Below are positions 1 through 10,293 of a stretch of DNA of 64,000 nt, piece by piece (the stretch's first letter is position 1; every line of letters begins with the position of its first letter). The DNA lies in contig WAID01000015.1 in the NCBI GenBank assembly GCA_016584495.1, positions 186,001 through 250,000 of the forward strand, in the 5' to 3' direction. The DNA is from Celoporthe dispersa (taxonomy: Eukaryota; Ascomycota; Sordariomycetes; Diaporthales; Cryphonectriaceae). Position numbers and translations under genes: made by a program. The notes beneath the pieces are model-generated. The model had not been told where the DNA came from and made no database searches. It was given only the letters and a program-made list of their open reading frames with translations.

Positions 1-1622
1 CATCCTCGTCTCGAAGCCCGTCCGCCGCGAGCGTGCCAGGACCTTCAGGCTCTGTTCGCTTTTTTCTTGCGTCAAGCTCGCCTCCGCCCACGAGGCCCTT
101 CACGGTCCAGTTCCGCACCTCGGTGGCGCCGTTCCAGCTAACGTACACCTCCAGATCGCCATCCTCGCCCAGCTCGCCCTCCCGCACCGCGACAGACGGG
201 TTCCACCACGGCTTGCCCACCCAGTCCTGCTTGTACGCACGATAGTTGTCCAGCGCATCCGGGACCTCCTTGCTATGCCACGGCGAGAACTGCACGTCCA
301 TCACCGCCTCGCCCGTCACAGCGTCGTGCTCCGTGAACGTAGGGCACCTGCCCCAGCCGATGAAGACACGGTCAAAGGTGCCGTCCTCGGTCACAGAGAG
401 CGGCTGGACGCTCCCCCTGGCTCTGGGCCTGCAGCTGCGACGGGTGGAGCCACTCCCGTAGGATCTGGGCGGTCGGGGGCGAGACGGTGTCGTCGACGCG
501 GATGTGGAGGCCGCGCGAGCACTGCCCGGGCTTGCACTCGCCATGCGTGGTGACCTTGTTGTGGTTGTCAAAGAAGGTCATCTCGGTCTCGTTGGTGTTG
601 GGCACCCAGCGGGCGTGATGCTGCCAACCCATCGTGAGGAGGGGTGCGAGGGGCTCGTAGCCGTCGGGGGATGGGAGCTCCTTGAAGGTGTTGCGTTTGC
701 CGCCCAGGGTCCAGATAATATCGCCGGTCTTGCCGTTGATGAGATATATCGAGTGGATATGTCGGATCGAGATCAAATAGTTTCCAGCCTGGGTCTAGAT
801 TTTCACAATGTGTCAGCCTGGGCCGGTCTTCCTGGAAGCTGGAGCTGTGAAGTTTACCTTCTGGATGCTATTCATATGATAGGTGTCCCAGTCGTGGACG
901 ACTCTCTCGAAAGAGTCCATGGGACTGATGTGATCCGTAAGCCGCCAGCTGAACAGGACCTCGTTCGTCTCCAGGTCTACCTCCTGAAAGACCTCGTCCA
1001 GCATCCAAAACTTCTTGCCGTATCGCCAGCCAGCCCATCCTGACGTATCGACCTTCCTATGGTCGACGGCGAGGACCAGAGCCGTCCCGTTCCCCGTGAA
1101 GGCGAACTCATGGAGGTCTCCACGGACCGGGAGACCCTTGGCCGAGATCTTGTACGCCAGGCGGTAATTCTCGTCGTATGCCAGCCCGTACCCATCACTT
1201 ATGCCGTCACCCCTGCTTCCCTCCCAGAACGTCAGATACTTCTTGCCGAGGTTCTCCTGGACGCGCACACCAAAGACATTCTCAAAGGACCGGTTCATGT
1301 ACACAGTGGTGAGGTCGTTGGCGTCGATGATCAGGGGCGACGAGAGGGATGATCCATTCTGCCCGTCATTGCGGAGGAATATGTGCGATCCCTCCTTGGA
1401 GATGGCACTCTCGTTCCAGACATTGACCTGCAGCACAGGTGAGTGCTCCGGGCTGGAGTAGAAGCTGTGGTAAGGGCGGTGGCCTAGTTCTCCTTCGTTG
1501 TATGCATCGTAGTCCGTCGATATGAACTCTCCAAATACTATGTGGGCAAAGACAAAGATAAGAGTGAAGGACAGTGGCGTGGAACTGCTGAACATCATCA
1601 TTCTGGCCAAATAGGGTGCCAC
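1..1622 (-). CDS. Arylsulfotransferase-like secreted protein (partial, frame-broken)
   Basis: Fungal arylsulfotransferase (ASST)-type beta-propeller family. Exon 1 is 1622-858, intron 857-795 (GTAAAC..CTAG), exon 2 runs from 794 to the window edge, so the C-terminus is missing. A signal peptide is visible after the start: Met-rich, then a hydrophobic stretch ending near VFGEF; Met at 1601 is an alternative start. Family-like stretches include HDWDTYHMNS, GDIIWTLGG and HHARW. After the segment SQG (about residue 381) the continuation SVQPLS..FIGWG lies in another frame, because a run of five C on the plus strand (413-417) is one base too long for the expected frame. As written, translation ends about 18 residues later at 372. 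The second frame stays open to base 1. Enzymatic substrate is unknown; fungal members are secreted and mostly uncharacterised. The family call is from recognised motifs, not a search. Confidence 0.75.
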
Positions 1623-2151
1623 AGTACCAAGCGTCCAAAAGAAAGTTTATTCACAATAAGCGTCATCACCGTGATGGGCAAGAGATCGAAAGGAAGACTC
1701 CTGTTCCTTATGATAGAGGCCACTGGGGAGGGAAAGGGGGCAGTACTGCCTCGCCACGCGTTAAATGGGGCTCTGAAGGTCGATCTAGACAGGGCTTACA
1801 GAGGAGAGATCTGGGGCTCCGTTTTTAGACCACGGTCCCATATCGCTTGATGTTAACGAACGCCAGGAACACAAGTTGGACCGGGCGGTTTCGCAAAGTC
1901 GGTCGACGCGAGCATGTCCATTCAACCGTAGTGGCACGTTTGGCATTCGCACAGTATAAAGCACTCTAGGCGCATACCTACGTTAAAAGACAAAAAGAGA
2001 GTTTCTCGGTTCTGTACTCTATGGTAAGAAGCAGCATTAACTCTTCACCGAAACTCACCACTCAACCTTAGTCATTTTGAGGCCCGCAATCGTCGTCAAT
2101 GTCGTCTCGGCTTGGACCGAGAACCCCTGTTTCAGGGGCCCGGCTGACGAA

Positions 2152-3224
2152 TTACACTATCTTGTGCCTCTCGGGCCCATATATGGCTTCGTAACTCTTG
2201 CGGGTCTTGACCCACTCCTCCTTGAAGTCATGGGATCTGTCAAGAGAATCAAGCTCATGTTCACCACGAGCCACTTCTGGAAACTGGTCTCGTGCCAAAA
2301 CAAAAACGGATTCGTCAAGGCTACATATTTGACTATTGTCGGACCATTTCTTTACTGCCGAACCAACTTCACGTGGTATTCATACCGTGCCTGTTTGGGT
2401 CGACATACCTGGACCACGTACATTAAGGCATAGTGTGTATGGAAGACCCTTAGCCAGGCTTCAAAACAGTCGAACCCGTTTACTGCAGACCAGTTATAGA
2501 ATAGGGACCGGAGATCTACCATCGACCCAGCCCCAGACCTCGTTGCGCCTCCGCCTCCCTCGTCTGTGTGGCTGGCTGTTGGAGCCATGATCTAAGTATA
2601 CTTTCCGTGTGGGGTAGAAAAAGCAATTTCCCGAAATGACCCTGGCATGGACCTCTTTTTTGAGACAGAGGCGTAGCCAGGGTGCCAGTCATTGCTGGCT
2701 GGCGTTGTTGTGCTCAGCCTGCGTGCAGCGCACCACATCGTAGCTTGGCGTCGACGGGATGGCGGGGGAGAAATGGGAAGCTCCTTCGCACCGGCCTTGT
2801 GGGCTTCATGTGCTCGATGGTCTGGAAAATTTTGTATGATACATTCGAACCCGACGGGGCTGAACGGTGATCTTCTGGCCACACTTGGTGGTGGGCCTCG
2901 GTGATGGAAAAGTACCTTATCGCAGATCGTCGTCAGATGCCGCGTGTCGCCAGGAGGCGTGGCAGCCAACCCCATCACGTCGGGCGGAGTTTGAACCACG
3001 CCTCTCGGCAGAGCCTCGGAGGACAATGACGGGCAGTAGAACTCGGGGTGCTTGGTCAGTAGACAGAGAGCATATCGGGTGATTGGGTCACGGACGATCC
3101 TGATTTCCAGGTCTCGGGTCACAGAACTATCCGACATTAACTGAACGATTCGCAAGTAATTGACGTTGGGGAAGTCAGATGCGGGTATGATTTTGTCAGT
3201 ATCCGCTCCCTGAGACAAACTCAC
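2152..3224 (-). CDS. Possible multi-exon gene, unrecognised
   Basis: I do not recognise this. The minus strand carries several protein-like stretches in different frames: one near 2960-3140 (MSDSSVTRDLEIRIVRDP..), one near 2700-2910 (ITEAHHQVWPEDHRS..), one near 2400-2588 (NGFDCFEAWLRVFHTHY..), and a last one ending at TAA 2152 (HDFKEEWVKTRKSYEAIYG). Intron-like signals lie between some of them, for example GTATGT near 2409. Upstream of 3136 a GTGAGT..TACTGAC..TTCAG arrangement also looks like an intron. The phases do not all join, so this may be a decayed gene, a gene with frame errors, or chance. Boundaries are approximate. A transcript read or a protein search of the separate pieces would settle it. 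Confidence 0.25.
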
Positions 3225-4806
3225 TTGCTTTTGTGGAGATTGTCACTGCGACTCGCGCATCTCGGGAGTCGCTTGAGAACACATAATGAGACGTCCTGCC
3301 GTTAACGAGCCCTCGCTATCGACCTTCCACCCAAGGCAACTTCGTCTTCGCGCTCAGAAGAAAAGCAAATCGACAGGCTAGATCAGAGTAGGCCTCAAGA
3401 GTCTTTCTGGAGGGCCTGACGAAGCATTGTTTCGTTCAAGACGAGATCCGAGTCATGTAGGTGGTGGTCTCCAGCTTCTCAATCTTTGCGTTCCCTGTCC
3501 TCGAACAACCTCGTTCAGCTGGATGATATTATCATTTGTGAGAGAGATGATAAGGTCTCAGCCTTGATACCTTAGATACCGTCCTTCTCTCACTTAAGTC
3601 TTTGACGGACCTATTGAGATGCTATAGATCATCTATGACTTTATTCTCGGCGGGCGCCAGTAGCCATACGGGACAGAAAAGCCAGTGCTGGGAGTTCGTT
3701 GACAAACTTACAGACCTTCAGCTTCCAAGGTTGTGTAAGCCCACTATGTAAAAAAAGACTCGGATTGATGGTTTGCGTTCGAAGCCTTTGCCGTTGAGCG
3801 TCCCGTCAGCTTCTAATTTCACATCCTCACGACTTCTAAGCTTACGAGAGCTTTTCTTGCCGCCGATCTGAAGGAAGAAGTCAGTAATCTTTAGTACATA
3901 TCAATTAAGGGAGGAAAAGATGGAGAATCGGCGTTGAAGATATTCAAGAAGGAAAAAAAAAATAGATTATCTTACGGTTCAAAAGATATCAACGTCTATG
4001 GCGGTCTAGTCCCCAAGCATTAGGGTCACCTCAGGCATTCATCCACTGGGTTTTGCTCCACCCATTGACCTGCAATCCTCGATGCCAGTGGTAAAGTGTC
4101 TATGCTGGTCAGGTTCAACTGACTGGTTTAGTCACCTCTGGGAAAATTAGGGACCTGCAAGCGAGGCAGATGGGAAGACGAGTCGAAGATTCTCGGATGT
4201 CCCTTGAGTAGACTAACTCAATATTGGTCAACTTCTCAATGCTTAACCAATTTAACATTTTTCAAGAACGGGCCTGGCTGTCCCTGTATATATACATATA
4301 TATATATAAATAAGATACGTCTCACAATTATTGACAAATAGGGGGTGAGCTCCTTGTTGCGTAGGGCTATGACGCCTTACCCAGGGTGTATGCCACCATC
4401 AATCATTACCGGATTCTCGGGTCAAAAGCTTGACCCGGAGCCATTCGCAAAATTGACTGAGAGCTATTGTGGACTTAATAATAAGTATGTACACTAGTAG
4501 TCTTCAAATATAATTACTGTTTGACACATCGGAAGAGCCTCAGGTCAAGCCTCCTTATGCAACGTAGCAAAGCAAGCCATATTTCTTACGTCACAAAGCT
4601 CGATATTGTGTCGATCAAGAATTGATCAAAACGAGGGTATCAAAATTATAGGCTATCAAAGATTGTGGGAGTCATACACAGAAGTATCTGACAATCTGTC
4701 GCCTACCAAACTTTAAAGCGAATGTTAAGCCTTATGATAGAGATAAAGAGAGTCGAACAAGCCCAGCCTTGATTAGGTAGCCACATCCCAGAAAATGAGA
4801 GACATA
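3225..4806. other. Intergenic, AT-rich, no gene seen
   Basis: No convincing coding frame on either strand. It becomes AT-rich toward 4.2-4.8 kb and contains a TA microsatellite at 4287-4313. At 4418-4437 there is a short inverted repeat with arms CGGGTCAA and TTGACCCG and a 4-base spacer. No transposase-like frame was seen. Confidence 0.6.
4287..4313. repeat. TA-rich microsatellite
   Basis: Interrupted TATATA tract read directly from the sequence. Confidence 0.85.
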
Positions 4807-5993
4807 TCATCTAACAGTCTGAACCCGCCGAAGTGTAATCTCCAGGCCCTGCTTCCCTCCGGCCGCGATCTGGCCGGTGGCTGTGGTGCGGACCCAAGAC
4901 TTGAAGTTCTCCCACGCACGCACAAGCCAGTTCAGCAAGGCGCCAAAGGCAGCCCTGAACCAAGTCCAGACCGTGTCCCAGGGGACAAAGTAGATCGCTG
5001 CGGCGACGCCGACACCAGCCAGGGCCATCTGACCAGGCCCCGAGACACACAAGAGCCCGGCACCGACCTTGATGAGCCCATCGACGCCGACTTCAGTCAG
5101 CTTGGAGGCAGCCTGGACCACGATGCCGTTGGCGTAGCATTCCACGACCTGGGTGACGCTAGCAGAACCGGCTGCCACGTCGAGGAGCTTGTTGACGGGG
5201 CCCTTCCACTTGTCCCACTGGGGCGCGTCCTGGTACTTGGCCTCGCACATCTCTCGGAAGTGCTTGCAGACCTCCTCCCGCTGCTTCTTGGAGATGCTAC
5301 CTAGGGCCTCGCTTGCGGTCCAGGGGATGCCCATGGCCAGCTGGATGACCACGCCCGGGCCGAGGATCAGGTTGTGCTCCCCGACCCGCTTGGCCTGCCA
5401 CTCGTCGAGCCTGACATTGCAGAAGGTCGAGCTCCCGTTCAGTATTAGCTTGTCGCTGGGGCTGACCATCTCTACGCTACCGCTCCGCTCGACATCCTTG
5501 CCCGTCTGGTGCCCGCACCGGATGATGTAGAGGTTGTCGATACCGGAGGGCACGTCGAATTTCAGCTCCGGGAGGTCGACCTGGCGACTGATGAGGAGGA
5601 AGAGCTCCTTGACGTTACCGTCGCTGGCGGTGCTGTTGATCTCCCGCTGAAGGTTCTGCGGAGTCGTGATGCAGAGTGTCGACTTGGCTAGCCATCGTTG
5701 AATTGTGAGTAAGCCAGAAGCGCTGGTAGTCCAAGTTGACTCGGTCGGTCATTGGGACCGAGCATTAGGTCCTACATACCAGACCTCTTCATCTTCCACC
5801 ACTTGGGCTTAGCCCTCTCCTTGAGCTCCGACACGACATCCTTCCGGACGACCGGGACCAGGACAGCCCCGTCGTGAGCGTTCCACCGCTTGATGGCGGT
5901 ATAGACCTGGTCACACTCGCGCTGGTTCAGGCTTTTCTTGTCATCTCGCTCGCGACTCTTCACAGAAGTGATCTTGACGAGGTCTCTCGGCAT
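4807..5993 (-). CDS. Orphan protein with hydrophobic and Trp-rich C-terminus
   Basis: Two exons: 5993-5780 and 5687-4807, with an intron of 92 bases (donor GTATGTAGG, acceptor GGCTAG). Joining them in phase gives 364 residues. The N-terminal exon is charged and Lys/Arg-rich (VKSRERDDKKSLNQ; KPKWWKMKRS). The middle looks globular, with no signal peptide and no motif I recognise. Residues about 271-306 are Gly/Ala-rich and hydrophobic. They are followed by about 32 residues (307-338) with six tryptophans and spaced basic residues, ending in a basic tail. That arrangement could be a membrane hairpin plus an amphipathic interfacial helix; this is inference. No function is assigned. The flanks are long intergenic tracts, so neighbours give no clue. 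Confidence 0.7.
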
Positions 5994-7080
5994 GATGATA
6001 TCTCAGATATCAGAAGAACAATATTACCGGGTGCAGTGGTGTTGCAGTAATATCGCAAGGAGGGAGTCAATTACACCAGCCAGTGGTGAATGCTCGAGAA
6101 ACAGAAAAAGGCAAACAAACAGTCGAGCAGGGGATTTGCAAGGTTGAGCGATGAGTCAATGATCAGTGATGTCTGAAGAGGAGGCGGGATAGAGGGACAT
6201 AGACCCCTCCTAAGACCACAAGGGAACTTCTTCTAGAAATACCTCGACTCCTCTGCTTTCCCAGGAATTGACTGCACGAACCACAGAGGCGGGCGAAGAA
6301 CATACGGATGACCCGAAGATGAACCGTGCAGCACCCATCAATCCGGGGCTGTCAGGGACGCATGAAGAGCATGGCTTCACTGGCAGTGCAGATGGCTCCA
6401 ACACCGTGAACCTTATTGGTCCTACCTGGTCCGGTGGGGCCAGCAAAGACACATCACCGCCACGGTGTCAGCGCCGTGGTTGGCTGCTCGAGTAAGCCGT
6501 CCCCGCTGTCAGAGGGGATAAGCTCACCGCATCTATCTGACCCCCTGAGCATCGACCGGAATGCGACCACTGCTGCGAACCCACGAGGATGCGCGCGTAG
6601 GAACGATAGGGGCGTCTTGCGCGGTTGACACATGCATGCAGCAATGCACCTGAGACGTGGACGAGCAAGCAAGGGTTTTCTGAACTGCTTCCGACAGATA
6701 GAGGGGATCGTGTCCTGGCAGCCAGATCGGGACAAGAAAACAAGGTTCAGGGGCACGAGAAGGATTATGTGGGCACTTTTGGACTCCTGTATGTGCTGTC
6801 CGGCTCGTTATCCTCAGCAGAGTGTATCGTGATACTACTTATCATTTCATGGTTGCAGAAGACCCACAGATGACGTCTTTGCAACCATTTCGAGAAGTCG
6901 AACAGGCCGAGGTCAATTAGATGGAAGCTATTCCTGGATTTCCCTGAAGTTTTCTCACAACGAAAACCTTCGAGTATGATTGGCATTGCTCTACGCATTT
7001 AAATACACGAGTGCCTCGTGAGGCTGAATTCAACAACCTAGGCTACAACGGCGCAACCGTCCTGCTGTCCTTGCATCAAA
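5994..7080. other. Intergenic, no gene seen
   Basis: Open frames here overlap each other on both strands and none has family-like sequence. The last 100 bases before 7081 probably form the promoter and leader of the next gene. Confidence 0.55.
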
Positions 7081-7958
7081 ATGGCGGGCATCTGGGCAAA
7101 GGTTTTCAGCAAGGACCTTCGATACTCTCACAAACTCTGGATCTTTCCTCTGATAGCAGGTTCCGCCTGGTTTACAACACTTAGCATTTTGTTTATCCGC
7201 TGGCTCTCCATCGGACGACCTCGCTATCCCGGTCAGGTGAACCCAGAAGTCCCGTTCATCAGCGACATAGCTGCGTTCACATTCCAGCCCGTCTTTGTGG
7301 CTGGGTGCGCCATCACCGGCGTTGCGTTTGCGGGAACGGTCTTTGCTATCCATCATGTTCGATACTCGGACAGATTCTACGGGCTGACCGAAGATGCAGA
7401 GTGGCGACAGGTGACCAGCTTCTTTGCCCTGTTTGCTGGCCTTGTGGCTGCTGCGTGTCTGATTCTGCTCAGCATCTTTGACACATTTGACAATCACAAG
7501 GAGCATCGGTACTTCTTAATGGGCGCCTTTGGTGCTCTGGCAATCAGTGCTGTTTTGACCTCGCTGGTCTGGCAGGATCAGACCTGGGGGCCAGCTGATT
7601 TCCCCGGTCTGAGGAAGTGGTGAGTGATGCAATAGAACTACCCCTTGGTGAAAAAGACAAGAAAGAGAAAAAATGAAAATAAAAGAGGGATTCCTGGAGC
7701 TAATCAGACCCCCCCCCCACCATCTTTCAATACAGGTGCCTTCTGAATACCTTTCTAGTCTTGTGCCAGGCCGGCATTGGGCTTACATTTGTAATTCTCC
7801 TACACAGTGGACGCTTTGGGCTATCCGGATATCTAGAATGGACCTTAACATATCTGGGCTCATTCTGGCTTGCTTCTTTGTCGGATATACAAGGTGCGTA
7901 TTTTACCCTAGCCCATGTTTCACTTTGCAGGATGGTCATGTTGATGACTGGTGTTTAG
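7081..7958 (+). CDS. Frag1/DRAM/Sfk1-family membrane protein
   Basis: Exons 7081-7619 and 7736-7958. The donor GTGAGT at 7620 and acceptor TACAG at 7735 rejoin a split Trp codon, giving 253 residues. The product has about six predicted transmembrane segments: near residues 19-39, 62-90, 119-141 and 147-167, and two in exon 2. The order and the early lumenal loop (RPRYPGQVNPEVPFISD) match the Frag1/DRAM/Sfk1 family. Yeast Sfk1 acts at the plasma membrane with the Stt4 PI4-kinase and affects phospholipid asymmetry; animal DRAM proteins are lysosomal. Which role applies here is unknown. The start ATG sits in good context (AAAATGG). The intron contains a C-run near 7710. A small optional intron after 7894 (36 bases) is possible but the frame is open without it. 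Confidence 0.8.
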
Positions 7959-8578
7959 GTTTAGAGAGAGCAGTGTCCGTACTGCGGGGCTTGACAATGA
8001 GCAGCAGCCACTGCTGTCTTCATAATTCCCTCATATTCATAGAGCATGTGGCTTAATTGTGCAAAGCTAGTGCTGTTGACACAATTTCAGGAAATGAATA
8101 GACTATGTTAATAGATGTACCTGTTGATTAATATTGCCACATATACCTGAGCCTCAGAGGCCCCGCAGCTGCCAACAAGGGCCTCTCAATCTTGTATCTG
8201 CAACGAATTCATTGATGCAAAAAAAAAAAAATAGAGCAATTTTTCACATGTTTAAAAATTACCAACATGGTATCTAGGGTTCGGGACCAATATTGTGATG
8301 CTCCTATTGGCCGGTTCCTACTCTGGGTGCATGGTCTGCTGCAAGGCGCAAACCAACAACAACCAACGTGCATTAGCGACACCGGGATACCTTCAGAACA
8401 TAGCCCTAGCCTGTCTGCTGGGCGGCAGAGCTGGCCATTCATTCTCCAGACCTGTTTCCCGGCCATCCACTCTTCCTCTCCAATTTTCCCACTTTCTCTT
8501 CCGATCTATCCTTTTGTTTTCCCACTGTATTCGTCCCTCGTTTGCCGCTGGATCTTAAGCAAGATCCCTCCGCCCAGT
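7959..8578. other. Intergenic / leader of the surface-protein gene
   Basis: A poly-A run lies at 8220-8231. The frame of the next gene is open upstream of its ATG at 8579, back to 8267, but that stretch is pyrimidine-rich and looks like leader sequence. Confidence 0.5.
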
Positions 8579-9628
8579 ATGAGCTTAGAACTGGACTGTC
8601 CGGACGGCGGACACTTCTACGTCTGCCAGGGCAACACGACACAGTTCCTCGGCTGCTGCACCGAGGACCCCTGCGCCGACGGGACGGGCGACTGTCCCCA
8701 GGCCTCACTTCGCAACGCCAGCTACAGCTCCGCCGATTACAACGCCATCCCGGAGCAGGCCTGCGTGACGTCGGGCCTCTGGTACACATGTGCCGACACC
8801 AGCCCGCCGTTCATGGGCTGCTGCGAGTCCAACCCGTGCCAGGACGGGGGCTGTCTGGGCGCGAACCTTACCGCCGCCAGGTTGTCTGACAATGTCACCG
8901 ACGCGAGCCCCTTCATGACCTCCGCCACCAGCTCGGGTCGGGGTGGCGGCTCAAGGTCGGCGCTGTCGACGGGGGCTATAGTCGGGATTGCGGTCGGGAG
9001 TGCGCTGGCGGCTTTGGGTATCGGAATCTTGCTGTTCATGCTCTACCAGCGACGCGAGAGGGTGAGACGGCAGCAGCAGCAGGAGCAACAGCATGGGGCC
9101 TCAGGTCAGTTGTGGCCGGTCGGGACGCCCACGCTGTACACGCAGAGTCCCTACCAAGGTGAGAGAACCCGCTGCTGCTCGTGTCTCTCGTCCAAAGGCA
9201 CATCCATAATTACTAACTCTGGCAAAGACTCTACAGGCTTCCCTAGCTCCCAGTTCCCTTACAGCCCGGGATCTCCTCCGTACAGTTCAGAAAAGGTAGT
9301 CAGCCACCAGAGCTTTCCGGTACAAGAGTCATCCGATCAGCGTCCCACATCAGTCTCCCCGTCGTGGCTGTCCGGCACATCTTCGGCACACGCCCAGCAC
9401 ACCTACCACGCCTCTATCAGCTCGATTGGCAGCCACGGTGGCCTGAACGTTCTTTTCAGCCAGCCGCAGAGGCCGCAGCAGCAGCAGCTGGGTGCTGTGT
9501 CGGAGATAGATGGGACCGAGATGGCGCGCCCAATATCAGAGCTTGCAGGCACCTCGCCTCGCCTCGGAGAAGAGGAGCACACTTATCATGCGGGTTACAA
9601 CAGAGTATCCACCGGGGGAGGCCATTAA
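8579..9628 (+). CDS. Single-pass surface protein with duplicated Cys-rich module
   Basis: The extracellular part holds two copies of a Cys-rich module: residues about 11-48 (GHFYVC..FLGCCTEDPC..CPQASLRNASY) and 66-104 (GLWYTC..FMGCCESNPC..CLGANLTAARL). A Ser/Gly linker follows, then one transmembrane segment at about 132-156, a basic stop-transfer region (YQRRERVRRQQQQ) and a long Gln/Ser-rich cytosolic tail. An intron at 9159-9236 (78 bases; donor GTGAGA, branch TACTAAC, acceptor CTACAG) is stop-free and a multiple of three. Splicing gives 323 residues; retention gives 349. No signal peptide is seen, so insertion is probably with the N-terminus outside. The layout suggests a cell-surface sensor or cell-wall-contacting protein, but this is inference. 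I chose the start at 8579 because upstream frame sequence is low-complexity. Confidence 0.75.
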   Translation: MSLELDCPDGGHFYVCQGNTTQFLGCCTEDPCADGTGDCPQASLRNASYSSADYNAIPEQACVTSGLWYTCADTSPPFMGCCESNPCQDGGCLGANLTAARLSDNVTDASPFMTSATSSGRGGGSRSALSTGAIVGIAVGSALAALGIGILLFMLYQRRERVRRQQQQEQQHGASGQLWPVGTPTLYTQSPYQGERTRCCSCLSSKGTSIITNSGKDSTGFPSSQFPYSPGSPPYSSEKVVSHQSFPVQESSDQRPTSVSPSWLSGTSSAHAQHTYHASISSIGSHGGLNVLFSQPQRPQQQQLGAVSEIDGTEMARPISELAGTSPRLGEEEHTYHAGYNRVSTGGGH

Positions 9629-10293
9629 TTAATGAACAGCTCGGATGTCTCTCGGTGAGTGTCGAGCACGGTGTCGAGAAGTACGTGCTGTAGAAGTATG
9701 TACCATAGTAATTAATGTAATTTAGCATCATGCGGGCCACCTTGCGTGGCGTTTCTGACTTCTCATTGTCTCAGTAGTCTCGTATCATTATAGTACTGAT
9801 CATCAAATATCGCCACTCTGACGAAGGAGGGGAACATGTAGATATTGCAAGAGGGGACACACAAGGGTTTAGACAGAATGTCACGACCGACAGTTCGTCA
9901 GCACTAAACATGGCGACTGAGACAGCTGTGTCACAGGGCGGAAGAAATAAATATGAATTTGGTCATAGCTTCATTAATTGATTACAGAACTAAACAAGAA
10001 AAGCAAGGAGAGAGGAAAAATAGACGCCGTAAACTCGTAGCCGACGTGTCGGACTGTAATGATCTGGAGTACGCAAGCCGAGCCGAGCCAGTATCACCGA
10101 AAATGAACAAAAGCAGGCTGCGAGTAGTAAACACTGATTACCTCAACCAAGCAACTCAATTTGCCTCCCACTAGTGCAGAGTGAATTATCAAACCAGCCA
10201 CACTGCGAACACCCTGCCACATGGGAGAAAGGGTTCCAAGAGTTCAGCGGAACCCCCAGGTCATCCTCCTGCCTGGGCAGATCGTCCACGGGC
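9629..10293. other. Convergent intergenic region, no gene seen
   Basis: Lies between the ends of a plus-strand and a minus-strand gene, so it holds two 3' untranslated regions. No coding frame is convincing. Confidence 0.6.
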
